Notes under the pieces: generated by a model
What the model was told of the DNA's origin: nothing
Databases searched by the model: none
What the model saw: the letters and a program-made list of their open reading frames with translations, nothing else
In this document: piece after piece, positions 1 to 5,333 of the stretch
Layout of the letters: the number at the start of each line of letters is the position of its first letter
How positions within the stretch are numbered: position 1 is the stretch's first letter
NCBI GenBank assembly: GCA_017536845.1
Contig: JAFWCP010000072.1
Span: 1 to 5,333 of the forward strand
Source of the DNA: Solobacterium sp.
GTDB lineage: Bacteria > Bacillota_I > Bacilli_A > Erysipelotrichales > Erysipelotrichaceae
Direction of reading: 5' to 3'
Length of the DNA: 5,333 nt
Made by a program: the position numbers and the translations under genes

Positions 1-1439
1 CAGCACGACGAAAGATTATGCCATGTGGACGGGCTCGATGGTGCAGCTGGGACGCCTTTTATCAGCAGGTCACAGGCAAGGGCCTGGAAGATAAGGCAAA
101 GGAACTGTGCGAAAAGGATGTTCCCGTCAGATGGTTTCTCATCGATGACGGCTGGCTGGACGTTGAAGAAAAGAAGCTCAAGGCCCTGGCCCCTGACCCC
201 GGCAAATTCCCGGAAGGTTTCCTGCCGGTCACGGAACGCATCAGAAGCATGGGCCTTGTGGAGCATTTCGGCGTCTGGCACGCGGTATGCGGATACTGGG
301 AAGGCCTGGCAGATGACAATGCGGCGCAGTGTGATGAGTTCCTCTTCCGGACAAAGGACGGAAATCTTTATCCAAGTCCGGAAAAGGGCGAGGGGTTCTA
401 CCGCAGATGGTACGAATACCTGAAAAAGGAAGGCATCAGCTTTGTCAAAGTGGACGGCCAGAGCTCGGTCGCGCATTTCTTCAAAGACAATATCCCGGCT
501 CCGGAAGCGGCTGCGGGGATTGCGGCCGCCATTGAAAAGGCTGCCGAGGTGATGGACCGCAATGTCATTAACTGCATGGGCATGGCGATGGAAACGATCG
601 CGGCCAGAAAGCTGACAGGCGTTTCCCGCAATTCTGATGATTTCGTTCCCGCCAAAGGTCCGGCCGGTTTCAGGGAACACCTGCTGCAGAACGCCTATAA
701 CTCCCTTTACCACAATGACATTTATACATGTGACTGGGATATGTTCTGGACGTCACAGGAAGATGCGCCGGAACATGCGCTCCTGCGCGCTGCCAGCGGA
801 GGTCCGGTTTATTTCAGCGACCGTGTTGGTGAAACCAATGCAGATGTGATCAGACCGCTGGCCTATCTGGATGGAAGACTGCTGATGCTGGAACGCTCGC
901 TGATGCCGGCGGATGAATGCATCTTTGCCAACCCGCTTCAGGAAGGCGTCCTGAAGCTTCATAACTATGGATATGCCGGAAAGCGGATCACCGGGGTTAT
1001 GGCCCTGTTCAATCTGACCGAGGAAGAACAGCGCTTCTCAGCATCCGCGGAAGAGATTCCGGAGCTTGACCCTTTTGCTGAATATGTCATCTATGACTGG
1101 CGCTGCCAGAAAATCATGGGTGAATGTGCAGGAACACTGAAGCCCAAAGAGTATGGCTGGTATCTCTTTGCTCCGAAAGGAAGGAAGATGGCATTCCTGG
1201 GAAGAACTGACAAATACACAGGCTTTACGGCAACGGCAGACTGGCAGGAATATGACGGTTATGACCGGATCAGAATCCATGAAGCAGGACCTGTCAGCTG
1301 GTGGAGCGAACACAGGGTAAAACGCGTGGAAGCGGAAGGCAAAGACCTGACCCGATATCTGAAAGAAGAAAACGGCCTGTATCTTCTGGACATTGAAGCA
1401 GCAGACAATGAAATGGAAATCCAGATCATCTGGGAATGA
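1..1439 (+). CDS. Sip1/raffinose-synthase-type alpha-galactosidase (GH36), 5' end missing
   Basis: Probable alpha-galactosidase of the Sip1/raffinose-synthase branch of clan GH-D, acting on alpha-1,6-galactosides such as raffinose-series sugars. Numbering from the first in-frame ATG (position 18), I see WCSWDAF (8-14), IDDGW (42-46), FVKVDGQ (142-148, D146 the expected nucleophile), RNSDDF (204-209, D207 or D208 the expected acid/base), NAYNSL (225-230), CDWDMF (238-243) and SGGPVYFSD (260-268). The NSDDF...DWDMF...GGP.Y.SD series is diagnostic of the Sip1 family. The TIM barrel covers roughly residues 1-300 and a C-terminal beta domain follows. The frame is open to the left edge without a stop and the family normally has an N-terminal beta-sandwich of some 200 residues, so the true start lies outside the window and the ATG at 18 is internal. 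No signal peptide can be judged. The stop TGA is at 1437-1439, followed by a terminator about 110 bases on. Hydrolase versus galactosyltransferase activity cannot be decided from sequence; family confidence is high, exact substrate is inference. Confidence 0.88.
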   Translation, partial: ARRKIMPCGRARWCSWDAFYQQVTGKGLEDKAKELCEKDVPVRWFLIDDGWLDVEEKKLKALAPDPGKFPEGFLPVTERIRSMGLVEHFGVWHAVCGYWEGLADDNAAQCDEFLFRTKDGNLYPSPEKGEGFYRRWYEYLKKEGISFVKVDGQSSVAHFFKDNIPAPEAAAGIAAAIEKAAEVMDRNVINCMGMAMETIAARKLTGVSRNSDDFVPAKGPAGFREHLLQNAYNSLYHNDIYTCDWDMFWTSQEDAPEHALLRAASGGPVYFSDRVGETNADVIRPLAYLDGRLLMLERSLMPADECIFANPLQEGVLKLHNYGYAGKRITGVMALFNLTEEEQRFSASAEEIPELDPFAEYVIYDWRCQKIMGECAGTLKPKEYGWYLFAPKGRKMAFLGRTDKYTGFTATADWQEYDGYDRIRIHEAGPVSWWSEHRVKRVEAEGKDLTRYLKEENGLYLLDIEAADNEMEIQIIWE

Positions 1440-1455
1440 GAAAAGCTGATGACGG

Positions 1456-1495
1456 AATCCTGCGGGATTTTGTGATACGGTTCGGCATGCCCGAA
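1456..1495 (+). repeat. Two small inverted repeats after the GH36 gene
   Basis: AATCC (1456-1460) and GGATT (1465-1469) can form a 5-bp stem with a TGCG loop, followed by TT. TTCGG (1481-1485) and CCGAA (1491-1495) form another 5-bp stem with a 5-base loop. Both are short and could be chance. If real they are 3'-end structures on the GH36 transcript, upstream of the stronger terminator. Confidence 0.25.
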
Positions 1496-1527
1496 TGAGA
1501 TTGATTCAAAAAGGATCTTACGCTGGT

Positions 1528-1547
1528 TCAGTGAAATGAATCACTGA
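1528..1547. repeat. 7-bp perfect inverted repeat next to the terminator
   Basis: TCAGTGA (1528-1534) and TCACTGA (1541-1547) are perfect reverse complements with a 6-base loop (AATGAA). The repeat ends one base before the terminator stem begins, so the transcript would carry two stacked hairpins at its 3' end. It has no U-run of its own, so by itself it is not a terminator; a protein-binding site is the other option. Confidence 0.4.
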
Positions 1548-1548
1548 C

Positions 1549-1577
1549 AGGAGGCATTCGAAAGAGTGTCTCCTTTT
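1549..1577 (+). terminator. Rho-independent terminator after the GH36 gene
   Basis: AGGAGGCATTC (1549-1559) pairs over all 11 positions with GAGTGTCTCCT (1564-1574), with two G-U wobbles, closing on a stable GAAA tetraloop (1560-1563). The stem runs into TTTT (1574-1577), then CAATAA. The T-run is short but lies where expected. On the opposite strand there is no comparable T-run. It most likely ends the GH36 transcript and isolates it from the next gene. Confidence 0.75.
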
Positions 1578-1663
1578 CAATAACAGTATGGACTGGTTTT
1601 CACCGGATCCGCAGCCAATAGAAGCAGAGATAATCACGGCTTTGTCAGCTGTTTTCACTGTTT

Positions 1664-1768
1664 GGCAATTCCCGGAATCGGTCATTTTTTGCCGGGGTTT
1701 ACGTTAAATGAACACCAGGATCTTCAGAACGATTGGCCATGCTGTAATGAGATCGGCATAAACCCTGG
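1664..1768 (+). promoter_or_regulatory. Possible structured RNA leader with competing stems
   Basis: CCGGGGTTTA (1692-1701) pairs with TAAACCCTGG (1759-1768) over 10 bp with one G-U wobble. Inside it GATCT (1719-1723) pairs with AGATC (1750-1754). The closing stem is followed by TTTTG. An alternative upstream fold uses the same bases: GGCAA (1664-1668) with TTGCC (1689-1693), or CCCGG (1671-1675) with CCGGG (1692-1696). ATTCC-C-GGAAT (1668-1678) is also self-complementary. Mutually exclusive stems are what a riboswitch or attenuator would show, but I recognise no known class and the promoter is not identified, so this is a hypothesis only. Confidence 0.3.
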
Positions 1769-1799
1769 TTTTGCCTTTGGACATGCTTCCTTATCCATA

Positions 1800-1821
1800 A
1801 ATGTACGCACATGCGTAAATT
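1800..1821. promoter_or_regulatory. Operator-like dyad upstream of the unknown gene
   Basis: TACGCA (1804-1809) and TGCGTA (1812-1817) are perfect inverted arms separated by CA. After a single mismatch (G1803/A1818) the symmetry resumes with AAT (1800-1802) and ATT (1819-1821), giving 9 of 10 symmetric positions per arm. It lies 58 bases before the start codon of the downstream gene. The size and spacing fit the binding site of a dimeric helix-turn-helix regulator. The cognate protein is not in the window. Confidence 0.45.
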
Positions 1822-1866
1822 CTGCTTGGCGGCAGGCAGTTCGGAAAGTAAACTGGAAGGCAGAAC

Positions 1867-1874
1867 AGGAGGGG
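1867..1874 (+). promoter_or_regulatory. Strong ribosome binding site fixing the start at 1880
   Basis: AGGAGGGG lies 5 bases before ATG 1880 (7 bases counted from AGGAGG). It decides between this ATG and the earlier in-frame ATG at 1811, which has no such site and sits inside the dyad. Confidence 0.85.
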
Positions 1875-1879
1875 ACAAT

Positions 1880-2461
1880 ATGACGCTGAAACAGCTGGCG
1901 GAAGCCATGAACATCATCGGACAGGTGGTGCTGGAAGAGGAGGATGTGCTGTTCAATTACAGCGGGGCAACGCTGCGGGCGGCGTACGACATGCTTGCCG
2001 ACCTTCTTTCCCGTTTGGATAAAACCCAATGCAGCCCGGAAGCGGTCGGCGCGTATCTGACCTTGCTGATGAGGATGCAGGAGAACTGTCAGGAAGTCTT
2101 TGATCGCTACCGCACAAGCCTCACCATGACGGATATGCGGCTGGACAGGAAGGAGCTTTATGACCTTGGCCCTTCGGCTGTGCTGTGTACGATCAGCCTG
2201 GCCCTTGTCATCATTCTGGAGGGCTGCATCGACGCCATGCGCGTCAGCCGGAATCATGCAGTGCTGCTCAGAGCAGGGAAAGAGACGGCCGCCTTGATGG
2301 ATGATCTGGAAAGGGCGGAACGCCTGCTGCAGGATGCTGTCTGGATGAGTGAAAAGGAACAGAGACAAAGGGAAAAGGCGGTCTGCACTCTGGGCAGGCA
2401 GAAAGAAATTCTTGGCCGGCTGGCATTGACCATGGCCAATCATGATGAGATGAATGTATAA
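1880..2461 (+). CDS. Unrecognised 193-residue helical protein
   Basis: I do not recognise this protein. It is 193 residues, nearly all predicted helix, with alternating acidic and basic residues. Residues 1-90 look like soluble amphipathic helices. Residues about 97-118 are a hydrophobic stretch (core VLCTISLALVIIL, 101-113) that is either one membrane segment or a buried helix; it contains E114 soon after the core. Residues 130-185 are rich in E, K, R, Q and L and look like a coiled coil. No catalytic motif, metal-binding cluster or signal peptide is visible. The start is ATG 1880 because of the AGGAGGGG site. Third codon positions are G/C-rich like the neighbours, supporting a real gene over the long antisense frame. 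It ends 36 bases before the MupG gene and is probably co-transcribed with it; a role linked to cell-wall recycling would be guilt by association only. Confidence 0.8.
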   Translation: MTLKQLAEAMNIIGQVVLEEEDVLFNYSGATLRAAYDMLADLLSRLDKTQCSPEAVGAYLTLLMRMQENCQEVFDRYRTSLTMTDMRLDRKELYDLGPSAVLCTISLALVIILEGCIDAMRVSRNHAVLLRAGKETAALMDDLERAERLLQDAVWMSEKEQRQREKAVCTLGRQKEILGRLALTMANHDEMNV

Positions 2462-2462
2462 T
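2457..2462 (+). promoter_or_regulatory. Possible -10 box for the MupG gene
   Basis: A perfect TATAAT overlaps the stop codon of the upstream gene (TAA 2459-2461), about 35 bases before ATG 2498, which would give a leader of about 30 bases. No good -35 lies 16-18 bases upstream (GGCCAA there); TTGACC at 2426-2431 is 25 bases away, too far. It shares the 9-mer ATGTATAAT with the recG promoter. It may be a secondary internal promoter or chance. Confidence 0.35.
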
Positions 2463-2481
2463 GGTCATAACCAGAATATAC

Positions 2482-2486
2482 AGGAG
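2482..2486 (+). promoter_or_regulatory. Ribosome binding site of the MupG gene
   Basis: AGGAG lies 11 bases before ATG 2498. The spacing is longer than ideal, but no nearer start codon is in frame and the protein begins with the expected family N-terminus. Confidence 0.6.
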
Positions 2487-2497
2487 AAATCATTGAT

Positions 2498-3589
2498 ATG
2501 AAACAGCTTGGCATTTCGGTATTTCCCGAACATACGACAAAAGAAAAGGCATATGAATACATGCGTCTGGCCGGCTCGCTTGGCTTCAAGCGTGTTTTTA
2601 CATGCTTCCTTTCGCTCACCGGCACCAGAGAGGAAACCATCCGCAGCTTCAAGGAGTTTACAACCGTGGCCCATGAAGCCGGCCTGACTGTCAGCGCCGA
2701 CACCAATCCCGACGTCTTTCAGAAAATGGGGGCAACGCCTTATGACCTCAGCGTCTTCAAGGAAATCGGCCTGGACATCATCCGTCTGGACGGCCATTTC
2801 GGCGAAACAGAGGATATTGCCCTGACCCACAACCGGGAAGGCATCCGCATTGAATACAACGCCTCCGGAACCATCGCGATTGAAAACATGATCCGCATGG
2901 GCGCGGATGAAGAAAACATGTGCTTCTGTTCCAACTTCTTCCCCCAGCGCCACACCGGAATGGGCCTTGACCGTTACATTGAACTGACCTCACGCTACAA
3001 AAAGGCCGGCATGCGCATTGCCAGCTTTGTCAGCTCGCAGAATGAGAATACCTTCGGCCCCTGGCCGGTGTATGACGGCCTGCCGACGCTGGAAATGCAC
3101 CGCGACCTGCCCATCGACCTGCAGCTGCGCCATCTGAACGCGGTCAACCTCTGCCAGGACATCCTGGTCGGCAACTGCTTCGCCACTGAAGCGGAGCTGC
3201 GGCTCATGGCAGAAACCGACCTTTCCCGCATCAACATGCGCATCACCTTTGCCGAGGGTGCAAGCGAAGCGGAAAAGGAGATCGTCTTCTGGGACAGGCA
3301 TGCCCACCGTGACGACTGCAATGACCTGATCATCCGTTCCTCCTGGCCGCGGGTTGTATTCAAGGGCGTTTCCATCCCGGCCAGAAAGCGGCCTTCCGCC
3401 ACCGTGCACAGAGGGGACGTACTGGTCGTCAATGACAATCTGGAACATTACCGCGGTGAAGTGTGGATCGTCCTGAAGGATCTGGAAGTCTCAGACCAGT
3501 ACAACCTTGTCGGCCGTATCCCTGACGAAGAACAGATCCTGCTCGACTGGATCCGTCCCCGCGGACTGTTCGGTTTTCTCAACGGCTGA
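2498..3589 (+). CDS. mupG: MupG/DUF871 family protein, probable 6-phospho-N-acetylmuramidase (GH170)
   Basis: Probable cytoplasmic 6-phospho-N-acetylmuramidase, which in Staphylococcus aureus MupG splits MurNAc-6-phosphate-GlcNAc to MurNAc-6-phosphate and GlcNAc during peptidoglycan recycling. At 363 residues it has the normal family length and is complete. The N-terminal TIM barrel (about 1-240) shows GISVFPEH (5-12), FTCFLSL (34-40), SADTNPDVF (66-74), IRLDGHF (95-101), CSNFFPQRHTGM (144-155), YDGLPTLEMHRDLP (192-205) and DILVGNC (221-227). The C-terminal cyclophilin-like domain (about 245-363) has NDNLEHYRGEVWI (312-324) and GRIPDEEQILLDWIRP (339-354). There is no signal peptide; the older name 'outer surface protein' for such genes is misleading. 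In characterised species the gene sits with murQ, murR and a MurNAc PTS transporter; none is visible here, so the substrate might differ. It follows the unknown gene by 36 bases and precedes recG by 56. Family membership is nearly certain; exact activity is inferred from the founding member. Confidence 0.87.
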   Translation: MKQLGISVFPEHTTKEKAYEYMRLAGSLGFKRVFTCFLSLTGTREETIRSFKEFTTVAHEAGLTVSADTNPDVFQKMGATPYDLSVFKEIGLDIIRLDGHFGETEDIALTHNREGIRIEYNASGTIAIENMIRMGADEENMCFCSNFFPQRHTGMGLDRYIELTSRYKKAGMRIASFVSSQNENTFGPWPVYDGLPTLEMHRDLPIDLQLRHLNAVNLCQDILVGNCFATEAELRLMAETDLSRINMRITFAEGASEAEKEIVFWDRHAHRDDCNDLIIRSSWPRVVFKGVSIPARKRPSATVHRGDVLVVNDNLEHYRGEVWIVLKDLEVSDQYNLVGRIPDEEQILLDWIRPRGLFGFLNG

Positions 3590-3630
3590 ACAAAGACAGA
3601 TATCGGTGAAGGCAATCCGGCAGTGATTCA

Positions 3631-3646
3631 TGTATAATATCAGGCA
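3631..3646 (+). promoter_or_regulatory. recG promoter -10 box, probably producing leaderless mRNA
   Basis: A perfect TATAAT at 3633-3638 is followed by 7 bases and then the recG ATG (3646). RNA polymerase normally starts 6-8 bases after the -10, so the A of the ATG would be the first transcribed base. No -35 consensus is present at the 16-18 base distance (AGGCAA), and the preceding TG (3631-3632) directly abuts the box instead of being one base away. No ribosome binding site precedes the ATG; AGG at 3642-3644 is one base away and unusable. Confidence 0.55.
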
Positions 3647-5333
3647 TGGACCTGCATGATAAATCACTGAAGCTGACGCCAAAACGAATTGAAACCCTGA
3701 ACCGTCTTGGTCTGTATGATACCGATGCGGTTCTTTCCTATTATCCGATGCGCTACGATGTCTTAAACGGGGCGCCGTTTGAAACGTGGAAGGAAAAGGA
3801 CAAGGTGACTTTCCAGGGTGAAGTCGTCAAGGCGGCCCGGGTCTTCCGGCGCGGGAAAATGTCTTCGGCATCCTTTGAGGTTATGGCCTTTGACCGGGTG
3901 CTGAAGATCACGATCTACAACCGTCCCTGGGTAAACCAGCTGCAGCTGAACCAGCAGGTGACGATCACCGGCATCTATCAGGGGAAAAACCGGGTTACGG
4001 CAACCTCCTACGACCTCAGGCCGCTGTCCGAACACGCAGCCGTCACGCCGGTTTACAGCACGAAGGCCGGCATCACCCAGAAGATGATCGCCGCCTGTGT
4101 GGCAAAGGTTTTCGAAGCAGTGCAGAATGAGATCCATGACCTGGTTCCCAGCGTCTATATCCGCGCTTACCGGCTTCTGACGCGGGCGGAAGCGCTGCGT
4201 CGGATCCACTTTCCGGAAAGCATGGCGGATGTGCAGTCGGCAGTGCGAACAATCAAATACGAAGAATTCCTGCGCTTTTTCATCAGCGTCAGCCTGATGA
4301 AGGATGAAGACGAACGCGGCATCTTCAAGGACCCGGTGCGTTTTGAAGCCGAAAAGATGCGTAAAGTCGTTGCGAACCTGCCGTACCGGCTGACTGCTGA
4401 TCAGAAAGCGGCGCTGGATGAAATCTTCCGCGACATGTGCTCCAACCGGCCGATGTACCGGCTGCTGCAGGGCGATGTCGGCTGCGGCAAGACAACGGTT
4501 GCCGCCCTGGCCATGTATGCCTGCGTTCTGTCAAAACGGCAGGCAGCACTGCTGGCGCCGACGGAAATCCTTGCCCTCCAGCATCTTTCCTCCCTGCGCT
4601 CGCTCTTAAAGGATACCGGGGTCCGGGCGGAAGTGATCTATGCCGGGCTGGCGGGTGAGGAAAGAAGGAAGATCCTGGCAGCGGCAGCGGCAGGGGAAGT
4701 CGATATCCTGATCGGCACCCACGCCTTGCTGCAGGGGTCGGTTGTGTTTCAGAAGCTGGGCCTGGTCATCGCCGATGAACAGCAGCGCTTCGGCGTTGAA
4801 CAGCGGCGGAGCCTGCGCATGAAGGGGGAGAATGCCGATTTCCTGCTGATGAGCGCGACGCCGATTCCCCGTACCCTGGCTTCCACGCTGTATGGTGATA
4901 TGGATATTTCGACCATCCAGACAATGCCGCCGGGCCGCATCCCTCCGCTGACAAAACGGATCGGGGAAAACAGCTTCCGCAGCGTGCTGGCCGATGTCAG
5001 GGCCCTGCTGGAAAAAGGGCACCAGCTCTATGTCATCTGTGCCGCGGTGGAAGAAAATGAAGACTATGACGCCCGTGATGTCACGACAATGGCTGCCAAC
5101 ATCCAGGAACTGTTCCCGTCATACCATGTCGGCATGCTGCACGGGCGGATGCATTCGGACCAGAAAAAAAGCGTCATGGATGATTTTGCCGCCAACCGGA
5201 CGCAGATCCTTGTTTCCACGACCGTCGTGGAAGTCGGCGTCAACGTGGTCAACGCAACCGGCATGATCGTCTATGATGCCGACCGCTTCGGCCTTTCCCA
5301 GCTCCACCAGCTGCGCGGGCGCGTGGGCCGGGG
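3646..5333 (+). CDS. recG: ATP-dependent DNA helicase RecG, 3' end missing
   Basis: RecG is a cytoplasmic superfamily 2 helicase that remodels stalled replication forks, Holliday junctions and R-loops. The first 562 codons are present; RecG proteins are usually 670-690 residues, so about 110-120 are off the right edge. In order: a helical N-terminus with LTPKRIETLNRLGLYD (10-25); the OB-fold wedge domain (about 50-126) that binds branched DNA; Walker A GDVGCGKT (276-283); motif Ia APTE (304-307); Walker B DEQQRFG (377-383, where most RecGs have DEQHRFG); motif III SATPIPRT (403-410); LHGRM (498-502); STTVVEVGVNV (524-534); and QLHQLRGRVGRG, cut after R562 in motif VI. ATG 3646 is the only possible start: an in-frame TGA lies at 3607-3609 and no ATG, GTG or TTG falls between. 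It follows the MupG gene by 56 bases with no terminator between, so read-through is also possible. The frame is intact with no sign of decay. Confidence 0.96.
   Translation, partial: MDLHDKSLKLTPKRIETLNRLGLYDTDAVLSYYPMRYDVLNGAPFETWKEKDKVTFQGEVVKAARVFRRGKMSSASFEVMAFDRVLKITIYNRPWVNQLQLNQQVTITGIYQGKNRVTATSYDLRPLSEHAAVTPVYSTKAGITQKMIAACVAKVFEAVQNEIHDLVPSVYIRAYRLLTRAEALRRIHFPESMADVQSAVRTIKYEEFLRFFISVSLMKDEDERGIFKDPVRFEAEKMRKVVANLPYRLTADQKAALDEIFRDMCSNRPMYRLLQGDVGCGKTTVAALAMYACVLSKRQAALLAPTEILALQHLSSLRSLLKDTGVRAEVIYAGLAGEERRKILAAAAAGEVDILIGTHALLQGSVVFQKLGLVIADEQQRFGVEQRRSLRMKGENADFLLMSATPIPRTLASTLYGDMDISTIQTMPPGRIPPLTKRIGENSFRSVLADVRALLEKGHQLYVICAAVEENEDYDARDVTTMAANIQELFPSYHVGMLHGRMHSDQKKSVMDDFAANRTQILVSTTVVEVGVNVVNATGMIVYDADRFGLSQLHQLRGRVGR

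Larger units (their letters stand above)
1578..1879. other. Non-coding leader region upstream of the unknown gene
   Basis: About 300 bases with no supported gene. Short open frames exist (for example ATG 1588 to TAA 1707, 39 codons) but none has a ribosome binding site. I found no convincing -35/-10 pair: GATAAT at 1629-1634 resembles a -10 but has no partner, and TTGTCA (1642-1647) and TTGGCA (1662-1667) resemble -35 boxes without a good -10. The notable contents are the foldable stretch 1662-1768, the dyad at 1800-1821 and the ribosome binding site at 1867-1874, all listed separately. Confidence 0.6.

Noticed and set aside
1588..1707. 39-codon open frame in the leader region
   Set aside because: No Shine-Dalgarno sequence precedes it, it begins just after the terminator, and its 3' part overlaps the foldable region.
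1811..1879. Upstream in-frame ATG at 1811 as start of the unknown protein
   Set aside because: It has no ribosome binding site, lies inside the dyad, and would add 23 residues unlike the rest; ATG 1880 has a strong site.
1724..2443. A 239-codon open frame on the - strand opposite the unknown gene
   Set aside because: It has no ribosome binding site, its translation is rich in H, Q, P and S as antisense shadows are, and the + strand frame has a perfect AGGAGGGG site and normal codon use.
2465..3448. Several - strand open frames of 147-162 codons opposite the MupG gene
   Set aside because: They overlap one another and a complete, clearly recognisable family protein on the + strand; no ribosome binding sites.
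1536..3631. The 11-mer ATGAATCACTG at 1536-1546 recurs inverted at 3621-3631, before recG
   Set aside because: Several 11-base matches are expected by chance in a 5.3 kb window on both strands, so this alone does not show a shared operator.
3763..4209. 148-codon - strand open frame inside recG
   Set aside because: It is a shadow of recG, whose frame carries the OB-fold and helicase motifs throughout.
1..5333. Defence system, mobile element or CRISPR array
   Set aside because: No transposase, integrase, nuclease-type genes, direct-repeat arrays or terminal repeats are visible; the genes are ordinary chromosomal metabolism and repair genes apart from one unknown.

Overview
The window looks like chromosomal DNA from a moderately GC-rich Firmicute, with many G/C third codon positions. 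A gut or host-associated relative of the Erysipelotrichia is a reasonable guess. This is inferred from the type of genes, the AGGAGG-type ribosome binding sites and the RecG N-terminus, not from any marker gene. All four supported genes lie on the + strand. I see no insertion sequence, CRISPR array, rRNA or tRNA.

Layout: (1) Positions 1-1439 hold the C-terminal two thirds or so of a glycoside hydrolase of the Sip1/raffinose-synthase branch of GH36. It is cut by the left edge. (2) Positions 1440-1879 are a 440-base non-coding stretch. It holds two small inverted repeats, a convincing intrinsic terminator (1549-1577), a region that can fold in two competing ways (about 1662-1768), and a 22-base operator-like dyad (1800-1821). 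(3) Positions 1880-2461 encode an unrecognised 193-residue helical protein with a very good ribosome binding site. (4) Positions 2498-3589 encode a MupG/DUF871-type protein, probably 6-phospho-N-acetylmuramidase (GH170), 36 bases downstream and likely co-transcribed. (5) Positions 3646-5333 are the first 562 codons of the DNA helicase recG. It is cut by the right edge inside the last helicase motif and lacks about 110-120 residues.

How they fit: the GH36 enzyme would release galactose from raffinose-type sugars. MupG would hydrolyse a phosphorylated MurNAc-GlcNAc disaccharide during cell-wall recycling. RecG handles stalled forks and recombination intermediates. These do not form one pathway. 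The terminator separates the GH36 gene from the rest, and recG seems to have its own promoter. The most interesting signals are that promoter, whose TATAAT lies exactly 7 bases before the recG ATG with no ribosome binding site (a leaderless mRNA candidate), the palindrome and foldable leader before the unknown gene, the unknown gene itself, and a DEQQ in place of DEQH in RecG. Nothing here amounts to a clear new multi-gene system.
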